A stretch of DNA of 64,000 nucleotides from Urechis unicinctus. Taxonomy: Eukaryota; Annelida; Polychaeta; Xenopneusta; Urechidae. Of this stretch, positions 46,766 through 57,689 are shown piece after piece; positions within the stretch are counted from its first letter, which is position 1; each line of letters starts with the position of its first letter. The notes below the pieces were generated by a model. That model ran no database searches. It saw only the letters and a list, made by a program, of their open reading frames with translations, and was not told where the DNA came from. Location: contig CM067344.1 in assembly GCA_034190875.2 (NCBI GenBank), forward strand, positions 28,035,208 through 28,099,207. Reading direction: 5' to 3'. The position numbers and the translations under genes are program-made.

Positions 46766-47245
46766 GACGTGGTCCGTGGCACACAGTCGCCCTGTTGTGA
46801 CTCGCGTGGTCCGTGGCACACTGTCGCACTATTGTGACTGACGTGGTCCGTGGCACACAGTCGCACTGTTGTGACTCGCGTGGTCCGTGGCACACAGTCG
46901 CGCTGTTGTGACTTGCGTGGTCCGTGGCACACAGTCGTACTGTTGTGACTGACGTGGTCCGTGGCACACAGTCGCACTATTGTGACTGACGTGGTCCGTG
47001 GCACACAGTCGCACTGTTGTGACTCGCGTGGTCCGTGGCACACACAGTCGTAACTGACAAGGTTCGTGTGACTGACGTGGTCCGTGGCACACAGTCGCAC
47101 TATTGTGACTGACGTGGTCCGTGGCACACAGTCGCCCTGTTGTGACTCGCGTGGTCCGTGGCACACAGTCGTACTGATGTAACTGACGTGGTGCGTGGCA
47201 CAGAGTCGTACTATTGTGACTGACGTGGTCCGTGGCACGCTATCG
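46766..47245. repeat. 37-bp minisatellite, about 13 copies
   Basis: The unit is 'gtgactgacgtggtccgtgg' plus 'cacacagtcgcactgtt'. Variants are gactcgcg and cgccctgtt, with one rearranged copy near 47038-47070. It is intergenic. The three overlapping minus-strand ORFs each show the 37-residue periodicity expected of a 37-bp repeat. Confidence 0.93.
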
Positions 47246-48150
47246 TACCAATCTTGCGACTGCCATTGTCGATCAACATATGTGTGTCAAAACTGACATC
47301 TAAACGATATATTTATCGGTATTTTAATAGCTCATCGGGACATAAAAACGTGGACAAGCAGTTACATGGGATATATGCGATTCACATTCCAACTTAAGTG
47401 ATTTGATCCTTACCTTCTTTGAGTGCGACTTTATGACAAGGACAACCGCTTTCAACAGCTCGAGTGACGCACCAATTCCTTTCGACTGTCACAGTACATT
47501 ATGTGCTGCTGCGCTTGTATGGCCAGTGTATGGGTCAAGCCCCAAACCTCCTGCCCACAAATAAACCGCAACCCTACATATGTATCTTAAAAGCCTTGCG
47601 TCAAATGCTCCCGCTGAAATCGTTTATATATCGGCGCGTGATTTGTTTGTATTTCCTGATACGGTCTACCAAGCCGCGGACCAATTTGACACTTACTTGA
47701 TGACTTCAGGAGGTTTAAGAAGATGTAACTTTGCTGAATAAGAAACATTTGGAACATTAGAGTCTGCTGGAGGCGCTCACAATATTTGCTATTCGTCACC
47801 ACAACTCTATAGTTATGTGATGACTCTCTGAGTGTTATTGGCGTGTTTTCGTCCCAGGAGCCATGCATTCTATGGCAGTCAGAGGCGATTTGTTGAACAT
47901 TCGATCTGTGGAGGTGTTGTGCCGGCTTATTTAAACAAGGGAATAGCCAGGACCGGGCACCTTTATTTCAGCAATGAACGTTGAATGTGACTTCAAATAT
48001 AACAACATTATAGATCGAAAGTTCGCTTTGTAACCGCCGGAGAGTTGTTTGCATGGGTTGACAAGTGATCAATGTTATATAAAAAGTAATAAAGTTCGTC
48101 TGAATGATTAACATCTAAAGCAACGATAAGCAACAGTTATTAAAAGGAGT
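47246..48150. other. Unique intergenic DNA, nothing recognised
   Basis: Short ORFs on both strands (78 and 93 codons) show no domain. No repeat unit was seen until the 40-bp array begins. Confidence 0.4.
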
Positions 48151-48159
48151 AGAATAAGT

Positions 48160-49330
48160 TACTAAAATCTCAATCACTGCCGCCACAGTAGGCATTAGTT
48201 ACTAAAGACTCAATCACTGCCGCCACAGTAGGCATTAGTTACTAAAGACTCAATCACTGCCGCCACATTAGGCATTAGTTACTAAAGACTCAATCACTGC
48301 CGCCACATTAGGCATTAGTTACTAAAGACTCAATCACTGCCGCCACAGTAGGCATTAGTTACTAAAGACTCAATCACTGCCGCCACAGTAGGCATTAGTT
48401 ACTACTAAAGCCACACTCAATCAATCACTGCCGCCACAGTAGGCATTAGTTACTAAAGACTCAATCACTGCCGCCACAGTAGGCATTAGTTACTAAAGAA
48501 TCTCAATCACTGCCGCCACATTAGGCATTAGTTACTAAAATCTCAATCACTGCCGCCACAGTAGGCATTAGTTACTAAAGACTCAATCACTGCCGCCACA
48601 GTAGGCATTAGTTTACTCAATCACTGCCGCCACAGTAGGCATTAGTTACTAAAGACTCAATCACTGCCGCCACATTAGGCATTAGTTACTAAAATCTCAA
48701 TCACTGCCGCCACAGTAGGCATTATTTACTAAAATCTCAATCACTGCCGCCACAGTAGGCATTAGTTACTAAAGACTCAATCACTGCCGCCACAGTAGGC
48801 ATTAGTTGATAAAGACTCAATCACTGCCGCCACAGTAGGCATTAGTTACTAAAGAGACTCAATCACTGCCGCCGCCACAGTAGGCATTAGTTACTAAAGA
48901 CTCAATCACTGCCGCCACAGTAGGCATTACCCTATCGCGCATGCCACAGTAAGCATTAGTTACTAAAGACTCAATCACTGCCGCCACAGTAGGCATTAGT
49001 TACTAAAGACTCAATCGTTCACGCCACAGTAAGCATACGTCATTAATAACCCAATCACGCATGCCACCGTAAGCATAAGTTATTACAACACAATCACTCA
49101 CTCTACATTAAGCATCTGTTGATAACAACCCAACCACTCACTCTACATTAAGCATCTGTTGATAACAACCCAACCACTCACTCTACATTAAGCATCTGTT
49201 GATAACAACCCAACCACTCACTCTACATTAAGCATCTGTTGATTACAACTTAACCACTCTCGCAACAGAAAGTATAACTTACAACAACTCTTTCGCGTTC
49301 ACCACAGTAAGCATCTGTTGATAACGCATT
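48160..49330. repeat. 40-bp satellite array with a diverged right half
   Basis: About 21 copies of 'actcaatcactgccgccaca' plus 'gtaggcattagttactaaag' fill 48160-49030. A related 40-bp form, 'aacccaaccactcactctac' plus 'attaagcatctgttgataac', follows at 49080-49250. The shared block 'gcca cagtaagca tta gtta' links it to the 48-bp family further right. Confidence 0.93.
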
Positions 49331-49589
49331 TTGATGGGATCTTCAATTACCGATGCAAACCTTGAGCGTAAGTCATTCAATAATGTTCGGGGTCTCTTTA
49401 CCCACACCTAAGTGCGCGTAAGTTCATGTTTTCTTACACGCGTCTATGTAAGGACGAACAGCTCGGCTAAAGAACCTTTTACCAACGCTAATGTAAGCTT
49501 CAATTAAAGAACGCTATTTGAGATGCCCATGTAAGCATAAGTTAGGATATCTGTTCGATGTTCTTTGACTTACCCAAAGGTTACCATAA

Positions 49590-50138
49590 GGTCCGTCTGC
49601 CACGCCAAAGTAAGCGTTAATTAAGGACGCTGTTTAGGGTGCTTTCACTATGCCAAAGTAAGCGTTAATTAAGGACGCTGTTAAGGGTGTTTCACATTTG
49701 CCAAAGTAAGCGTTAATTAAGGACGCTGTTTAGGGTGCTTTCACTCTTGCTCAGTAAGCATTAATTAAGGACGTTGTTATGGGTGCTTTCACTATGCCAA
49801 AGTAAGCGTTAATTAAGGACGCTGTTAAGGGTGCTTTCACTTTGCCAAAGTAAGCGTTAATTAAGGACGCTGTTAAGGTTGTTTTCATTATGACAAAGTA
49901 AGCGTTAATTAAGGACGCTGTTTAGGGTGCTTTCACTCTTCCTCAGTAAGCATTAATTAAGGACGTTGTTAATGGGTGCTTTCACTATGCCAAAGTAAGC
50001 GTTAATTAAGGACGTTGTTATGGGTGTTTTCATTATGCCAAAGTAAGCGTTAATTAAGGACGCTGTTAAGGGTTCTTTCATTGTGACAAAATAAGCGTTA
50101 ATTAAGGACGTTGTTAAGGCTGCTTTCACTATGTCAAC
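49590..50138. repeat. 48-bp satellite array, block 1
   Basis: The unit is 'gccaaagtaagcgttaatta' then 'aggacgctgtttagggtgct' and 'ttcactat', in about 11 copies. It is continuous in style with blocks at 51340-51760 and 56430-57210, and the spacers between blocks are a repeated module and a transposon. Confidence 0.93.
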
Positions 50139-51350
50139 AGTATACGTTCGACAGTGTGGCCCTTATTCGGATTATTGTCTCATCCTGATTTGTCTAAATA
50201 GGCCCGTATGGTAGCTTAACTCTCAGATACATACCAGTCTACGCTGATACCACGCGTCAGCAGTGCAACAGAGCACTTCGCTTCACTCGAAGGGGAATAT
50301 AAGGATTCCAAACAATGGGATGGATGTCTACAATCGATAGGCCAAGATTCCCTTAACAGGTGCAACGCAGCGTCAGCGCTCTCCCGGCGCTGAATTTTTC
50401 ACGTGCCTTTTGTTCTTTACTAATAAGGGCAATAGCGTAAGTGAATATTAAAGGGAAATGCTACAGTTCACTGCCGCGCCACCCAGCGGGAACCACCTTT
50501 GACGCGCTGTGCGTATTTTCGCGCCCGTTGCTGCGCTGCCGAGTTGACTTCGTCATAGCGACGAATTACACTAGATCGAAGCTTATGTGATCAAGCTGTT
50601 CAATTATAAATGACCGAAGGTTCAGAAACAAAATCTACTTCCACTTGGTCTCTGGCCTGTGATACGCAAGTTCCAAATTGTTTCACCATACTGATCAAGA
50701 TGAGATCAATAGGAAAACTTTAGAAGACGAGCGTGCTAGAACAACGAAGAGCACCTGTAGCTTGTATGGTGAATCTAAATAAAACAGTTTCAGTAGTTGT
50801 GTATATAATCTCCGACCTGATGAATATGGTGACGCTGTGTCTTGTAGTCAACAGACTGACGATCACGATGGGGTAGTTTCACTCACACAGCACAACACAA
50901 CAGAAACGGAAGGACTCTTAGACAGAAATGTCCCTGACGTTGAAAACAATGCTGATGATTCTTGTCATGGCAATCAACAATTGGTCACCTACCGTACGAA
51001 ATACGGATCTACTAATAAAACACAGACTGACAAAAGACGAGCGACCTCTCACAGATTGATATCCAGGCACATGACACTTTGCAATGACAACGAAAGTGAT
51101 TCTAACTTGACGCAGCAAACAGTTCAGCAACGTCTTTGTGAAACATGTGTTGGTGTCATGGGAGAATACAATAAAAAATCCATTGCGGCTTCCCATAGAC
51201 TTCGATGACCTAACATTTCTGTTCATAGTGCTTATATCACTGCACCAGAAGACCAAGTTTACTTCAAAAATCAGTGGTCAATTTATTTTTATGGAGGTTT
51301 GAATATCGTATTAGACCACACTCACAGAATACAACAAAACATCCACGCCG
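50139..51350 (+). repeat. 1.2-kb module A inside the 48-bp array, with an unrecognised ORF
   Basis: This module starts 'agtatacgttcgacagtgtg' and is repeated almost identically 1,622 bp to the right. It contains a plus-strand frame ending at 51208 (123 codons; SCSQQTDDHDGVVSLTQHNT, then ...RLCETCVGVMGEYNKK). After an in-frame TGA the same frame stays open for about 55 more codons (AYITAPEDQVYFKNQWSIYF...). I do not recognise the protein. The second copy keeps this frame and differs by an in-frame 3-base indel. Confidence 0.7.
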
Positions 51351-51760
51351 TTTGGGGTGCTTTCACTATGCCACAGTAAGCGTTTATTAAGGACGCTGTT
51401 AAGGGTGCTTTCACTATGCCACAGTAAACGTTAATTAAGGATGCTGTTTAGAGTGCGTTTACTATGCCACCGTAAGCGTTAATTAAGGACGCTGTTTAGG
51501 GTGCTTTCACTATGCTACAGTAAGCGTTAATTAAAGACGCTGTTAAGGTTGCTTTTTACTATGCCACAGTGAGCGTTTATTAAGGATGCTGTTATGGGTG
51601 CTCTTACTATGCCAAAGTAAGCGTTAATTAAGGACGTTGTTATGGGTGTTTTCATTATGCCAAAGTAAGCGTTAATTAAGGACGCTGTTAAGGGTTCTTT
51701 CATTGTGACAAAATAAGCGTTAATTAAGGACGTTGTTAAGGCTGCTTTCACTATGTCAAC
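51340..51760. repeat. 48-bp satellite array, block 2
   Basis: About nine copies of the same unit as block 1 lie between module A and module B. The last ~120 bp are near identical to 50020-50138, showing that array plus module were duplicated together. Confidence 0.92.
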
Positions 51761-53030
51761 AGTATACGTTCGACAGTGTGGTCCTTATTCGGATTATTGT
51801 CTCATCCTGATTTGTCTAAATAGGCCCGTATGGTAGCTTAACTCTCAGATACATACCAGTCTACGCTGATACCACGCGTCAGCAGTGCAACCGAGCACTT
51901 CGCTTCACTCGAAGGGGAATATAAGGATTCCAAACAATTGAATGGATGTCTACAATCGATAGGCCAAGATTCCCTTAACAGGTGCAACGCAGCGTCAGCG
52001 CTCTCCCGGCGCTGAATTTTTCACGTGCCTTTTGTTCTTTACTAATAAGGGCAATAGCGTGTGTGAATATTAAAGGGAAATGTTACAGTTCACTGCCGCA
52101 CCACCCAGCGGGAACCACCTTTGACGCGCTGTGCGTATTTTCGCGCCCGTTGCGCCCGCGTCTGCGCTGCAGCGAGTTGACTTCAAAGTAATTTGTGCGC
52201 ACATAGCGACGAATTATTTCCGTTGAGCCTAGATCGAAGTAAAACCTTATGTACGACACAATCCAAGCTGATCAATTATAAATGACCGAAGGTTCAGAAA
52301 CAAAATCTACTTCCACTTGGTCTCTGGCCTGTGATACGCAAGTTCCAAATTGTTTCACCATACTGATCAAGATGAGATCAAAAGGAAAATTTTTCAAGAC
52401 GAGCATGCTAGAACAACGAAGAGCATCTGCAGCTCGTATGGTGAATCTAAATAAAGCAGTTTCAGCAGTTGTGTATATAATTTTCGACCTGATGAATATG
52501 GTGACGCTGTGTCTTGTAGTCAACAGACTGACGATCACGATGGGGTAGTTTCACTCACACAGCACAACACAACAGAAACGGAAGGACTCTTAAACAGAAA
52601 TGTCCCTGACGTTGAAAACAATGCTGATGATTCTTGTCATGGCAATCAACAATTGGTCACCTACCGTACGAAATACGGATCTTTTACTAATAAAACACAG
52701 ACTGACAAAAGACGAGCGACCTCTAACAGATTGATATCCAGGCACATGACACTTTGCAATGACAACGAAAATGATTCTAACTTGACGCAGCAAACAGTTC
52801 AGCAACGTCTTTGTGAAACATGTGTTGGTGTCATGGGAGAATACAACAAAAAATCCATTGCGGCTTCCCATAGACTTCGATGACCTAACATTTCTGTTCA
52901 TAGTGCTTATATCACTGCACCAGAAGACCAAGTTTACTTCAAAAATCAGTGGTCAATTTATTTTTATGGAGGTTTGAATATCGTATTAGACCACACTCAC
53001 AGAATACAACAAAACATCCACGCTGCTTGG
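51761..53030 (+). repeat. 1.2-kb module B (second copy)
   Basis: This is a near-identical copy of module A, with small insertions (around 52150-52240) and scattered substitutions. The ORF at 52509-52883 (124 codons) corresponds to that in module A, with Asn/Asp and His/Asn changes and one extra codon. A second upstream frame (52282-52548, 88 codons) is open here but broken by a stop in copy A. No function can be assigned. Confidence 0.7.
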
Positions 53031-53368
53031 GGTGCTTTCACTATGTCACAGTAAGCGTTTATTAAAGGTCAACTACAAAGATTTTTTTTATTCCATTTTT
53101 CCAAAGTTCTATGTTTTAAAAGGGAATCGTGACCAAAATAAGGTGACTGCGCGCTTTTTTTCGTTAAGAAAAATTATTTTTAAATGTATATTTCCCACGT
53201 CGAATCTGACAAGATACCGCTCGGTAAAATTCGTGAATTTCCGAACAGTGACGTCATTCAGGTTGTTTGCGAATATTCATCGCCATCTTTAGCCTTCCCG
53301 GTTGGTTGACAGCGTGTGACTAACTCGTCTTTCTTCACGGTCTGGTGCGTTTCTTGGTGTGGATTATA

Positions 53369-53627
53369 CCTTATTGTTGTGCGTTTGGTTGTCGGAACAA
53401 TGTGAAGTCAGGCGTGATTTTTTTTTGTTTCTAAAAGACATATGCGCCGCATATGGGTGTCGAAAGTCAAGCGTAAACACTGGAGTCCTTGCCCTTATAG
53501 TTATAGTTATACGACAGTTCTATGTTCTGACCATTTCGAGAAAAGTGCTTATGAGACTGACCCAGAGCTGCTCAAAAGTCTAGGATTTCGTAAGAAACCT
53601 AGGCTCCGAAATGGTATTGGCAGCTGA
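53369..53627 (+). pseudogene. Broken THAP zinc-finger domain
   Basis: The first half reads YCCAFGCRNNVKSGV in one frame, giving the C-x3-C pair of a THAP domain, then meets a stop. The second half is in another frame: RRIWVSKVKRKHWSP then TVLCSDHFEKSAYETDPELL, giving the C-x2-H pair and the conserved Trp. The AVPTF-like motif at the end is not seen. The frame change and stop imply a pseudogene, or an intron that I cannot justify. Confidence 0.6.
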
Positions 53628-55731
53628 GCAGATAGATAAATCAAGTGACAGTGGTGAATTACAGACTGAGGTGTCACACTCAAGTACTGCCGACGTCGGC
53701 TAGGCGAAGAAACTTCGCCTGTCAGCGTCCGCGCTGTTTGCTACACCAGGGGCGAGTGCCTTGCCGTCTGCCGACCATGAAGCTTGCTCTCACTTGTCAT
53801 ACTATGTGAAGGCAAATGTTTTGGTGAGTGTCACAAGGCAACTGCATTATTATATATGGTGAAATGCATAATTAAGGGATAACTTCTGTTGTATGTTTCC
53901 ATGTGTCTTTTCAGAGTCAATTTGTAAACATTGACATCCTTAAAGGCTATGATGAAGCGAAATTGTAGCATACTTATTGTATTGATACCATAGATGGCTG
54001 ACAAGTCTCTACAAACACAGAGTTCTATCTTTCCTGGGATAAAGAAATATTCAAGAGGTACCCAAGTTGGCCCATCTCACCAAAAGTGTCACCAGGGGCA
54101 CCCAATATGAGCCCTAGGAGGAATCTGGTGGACTGGTGGACAGCGATGATGAGATGGAAACTGACCCTGACTATGACTTCACTGACGAAGTGATGATGCT
54201 GAGATGGAAACTGATGATGACATGGCGTTTGAAGAACTGTTAGGTAAATGTTGTTTTGTTTGTAGTGTAATCACAGGGTTTTATTTGATGGAAGAAAAAT
54301 TTAGCTCACAGAATGCTTATATACAGTGGTGTTGATCTGGAGGATGGCCCTAGTCAGAATCAAAGATTCCGGGGGAGTTTTGCTTTGTTTTGAACAAATC
54401 AGCGTGAATGGACACCGTAAGATGTGGGATTGCCAATTTTTTACAGGAGCTATGCCCGCAGGGAATTTTTTTTAGGGCTTCAGGGATTTTTTTGTTAGTG
54501 GCAGTAGTGCTATTAGAACACTGAACATGTTCAGGTATGGGAAAATCCCAAGCCTGTCAAAGTACCAATTTCTTTTGGTGTGAACATGCATTAATCTAAA
54601 ATGAAACACATGTTATTTTGACATTTATTACCAAAACCTGAATAAGTTTCATTTGCACAAACATTGTTACCCAATTAAAAATTGGCATATAATATAACTT
54701 ACTTATTATATGACTATCATAAAAATATGAATATCATTGATTTGCTCCAGACTATGTACATCAGGTGCTTGATCTAAGGCAAAAATATCCAAGCTACAGA
54801 CTTGCTGAGAGTCCTTGCAGATGACAGGACTGTCCCACCACCTATTGCCTCCCAGTACGAGAAACCTGAAAAGGATCTTCTCGTAGGTGCTCACAGGTGT
54901 CGATTCAACCTGACCAAGAAATCTTCTGCTCCATTGTACATAACCTGTATATTTGCCGCCCGGGTCAGGGAAGATTTTTTCTAACAGCTGTTACCACACA
55001 GGCTGCCAGCACTTTCCTGTTTCTTTTGCCCAGTCTGTGCCATATCCAGAGTGTAAACTGTCGGTAAGCTAGATACCTGAATAATCTGAAGCAATATGTC
55101 AATTAGTTGTCTATGGTTTTAAAATAAGTTGTATAGCTAAAAAACAATTGTCATTTGTCAACCATTCCCTCACTTCATAATTTTATTGTAAGCTCTGCCT
55201 CTGGATTTCATGTAACTGGCATTATTTATTCTTGGCTATGTAAATATATTGTAGTTCATCAATATGAACACTGAATATTTTACACAGTGGAATTAATGTT
55301 CCCTTTGTAATAAATATGATACCATCCTTTTTGGTAGCAATAATGGCTAACTTACTCATTGTAGAGACCTCATCTCCAACAGGTCTGTCCATTTGAATAG
55401 ATTCAAATTTGGACACTTCCAGCACATTTTTATTCATGCAGCTAGCCAGGAATCTGGGATGCTTGGTGATGCATGTCCATTCGTCTGTTAGAGCCATCAC
55501 TCTCTCCAAACTTCTGTGGCTGCGTCCATTGGGATGCAGTAATGACATCTACACCTAAGTTAGAGAAATAATTAAAGAGTCATTGTAAATTTATATTTGT
55601 GGTACAATGTATGAATATAAAAGGAAAATACTTTATAAACTGCATGCAAACATCTGTCCACAATATTCAATGTGCTCAGGGTACAATGACAAAGCTACAT
55701 TCACTAGCCAAGTACTATTTGTTGTAGTAGT

Positions 55732-55787
55732 TTAGCTCCGGTCGTAACGGTAACATGAATTTATACCTCAGACGTCTTGTAGGGCTA
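55732..55787 (+). repeat. Dispersed ~52-bp motif, copy 2
   Basis: About 45 of 52 positions match copy 1 at 20794-20846, with three single-base insertions. It is inside the THAP-element insertion. Confidence 0.7.
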
Positions 55788-56429
55788 TAGTAGTTAGGTC
55801 TGTCAACATACCATCCTCAACGTACAGAATGTGTAAATTTATTGGGTAAATGAAACTAACGATATTTTTTTACCAGTTAATATAGTTCAATAAAGCTTGG
55901 GAAGGGTATTCTAAAACTTACCATTCATCGAAATCTTTTGTTGATTCTTCATCCGAAGCGGACCCTTGAGTTAGACTTAATTAGAGCTCCCGGTGTCATT
56001 TCGTAGTGTGACTTGGATTTTTCAACTCCCGTCCGTATTGGCTCAAATAAATAGTCATGGACATGATTTGCCCCAATGTTATGCTATGGGGACTCGTAAA
56101 CTTCACCAGAAGACGACATGGCTTATCAAAACGGTGTAATTTTAAAATCCAAACAATCGTTTTTCGCTTCGCTCGCTCGCTCGCAGTCAAATTCTCTTGG
56201 AGACAGCGCAGCAGGAATGACGTCACGCAACGTGCACCTAGCGGCCAACTGAGGCAAAATGGCATCGAGAAGATGGCTTCGTATTTTCTTCCGAATGAAA
56301 CCTTATCGGTGGATTTTTAGTACTTATGCATTCCGTTGCAATGAATTATGGGTCCCCGTTGGTTTATGAGTTATTAATCTTCAATTTGAAACACATTATA
56401 AAGAAATGGCCAAAATCACAGAAAGTTGA

Positions 56430-57210
56430 AAATTAAGGACGCTGCTTGGGGTGCTTTCACTATGTCACAGTAAGCGTTTATTAAGGACGCTGTTAAGGGT
56501 GCTTCCACTATGCCACAGTAAGCGTTAATTAAGGACGCTGTTTGGGTAGCTTTCACTATGCCACAGTAAGCGTTAATTAAGGATGCTGATAGGGTGCTTT
56601 CACTTTGCCAAAGTAAGCGTTAATTAAGGACGCTGTTTAGGGTGCTTTCACTATGCCAGAGTAAGCGTCAATTAAGGACGCTGTTAAGGGTGCTTTCACT
56701 ATGCCACAGTAAGCGTTAATTAAGGACGCTGTTTAGGGTGCTTTCACTATGCCACAGTAAGCGTTAATTAAGGATGCAGTTTAGGGTGCTTTCACTATGC
56801 CACAGTAAGCGTTAATTAAGGACGCTGTTTAGGGTGCTTTCACTATGCCACAGTAAGCGTTAATTAAGGATGCAGTTTAGGGTGCTTTCACTATGCCACA
56901 GTAAGCGTTAATTAAGGATGCTGTTTAGAGTGCGTTTACTATGCCACCGTAAGCGTTAATTAAGGACGCTGTTTAGGGTGCTTTCACTATGCCACAGTAA
57001 GCGTTAATTAAGGACGCTGTTTAGGGTGCTTTCACTATGCCACAGTAAGCGTTAATTAAGGACGCTGTTTAGGGTGCTTTCACTATGCCACAGTAAGCGT
57101 TAATTAAGGACGCTGTTAGGGTGCTTTCACTATGCCACAGTAAGCGTTAATTAAGGACGCTGTTTAGGGTGCTATGCCACAGTAAGCGTTAATTAAGGAC
57201 GCTGTTAATA
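56430..57210. repeat. 48-bp satellite array, block 3
   Basis: About 16 copies of 'gccacagtaagcgttaatta' then 'aggacgctgtttagggtgct' and 'ttcactat', the most homogeneous block of the family. It ends abruptly at about 57207 near the 3' end of the SLC22-type gene. Confidence 0.95.
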
Positions 57211-57689
57211 TTGACAACCGTTGTCAGGGAGAGCATGGTGCTAGTAACAGGGAAGCATGTGAACGAACTGCGATGAATGCATTCGTTTATTGGGAATTTC
57301 CTAAGAGCGAGATCAGTTCCGGCGCGAACTTAGGGACGCTAATTGTGAACCATAAAAAATGCATTGATCATCATCCCCAGCCCCCAACCACGGGGATCTA
57401 TACGTGTCCCAAATAAGGCATTCCAAATTAATTTAGAAAGGACATAATCTGAATAACAGTAAACAAAAACAAACTAATGATAAATATGATAATTTCAATC
57501 ATGGGATAAATCAAAGGTATCCAAAAGGTAAATCCGGACAGCCGTCATCAGCTCACATTACTGAGACAATGTGTACTTCAGAGCCTTATCGATGACATCA
57601 ATTGTTCCTCATAAAACTTCCTTTGTCCCTCCACTTAATGCAAATATTTCCAATCTATCACAAAAGCAGTTTTGATGGACAAATCATTT

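Larger units (their letters stand above)
53066..56430 (+). mobile_element. Degenerate THAP-domain transposon inserted in the 48-bp array
   Basis: The array unit is interrupted after 'gcgtttattaa' and resumes at 'attaaggacgctg', so ATTAA flanks both ends like a target-site duplication. The element ends share 'tcaact' as an imperfect inverted repeat (ggtcaactacaaagat at the left; the right end is tttcaactttctgtgat on the minus strand). Inside are THAP-domain remnants at 53360-53630, acidic segments around 54120-54230, and a 108-codon minus frame at 55222-55548 that I cannot identify. From family knowledge, THAP plus transposon ends suggests a P-element-like origin. Confidence 0.55.

Noticed and set aside
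46696..47238. 180-codon ORF of 'PRTTSVT...' repeats
   Set aside because: A 37-bp minisatellite read in three frames; no evidence for coding.
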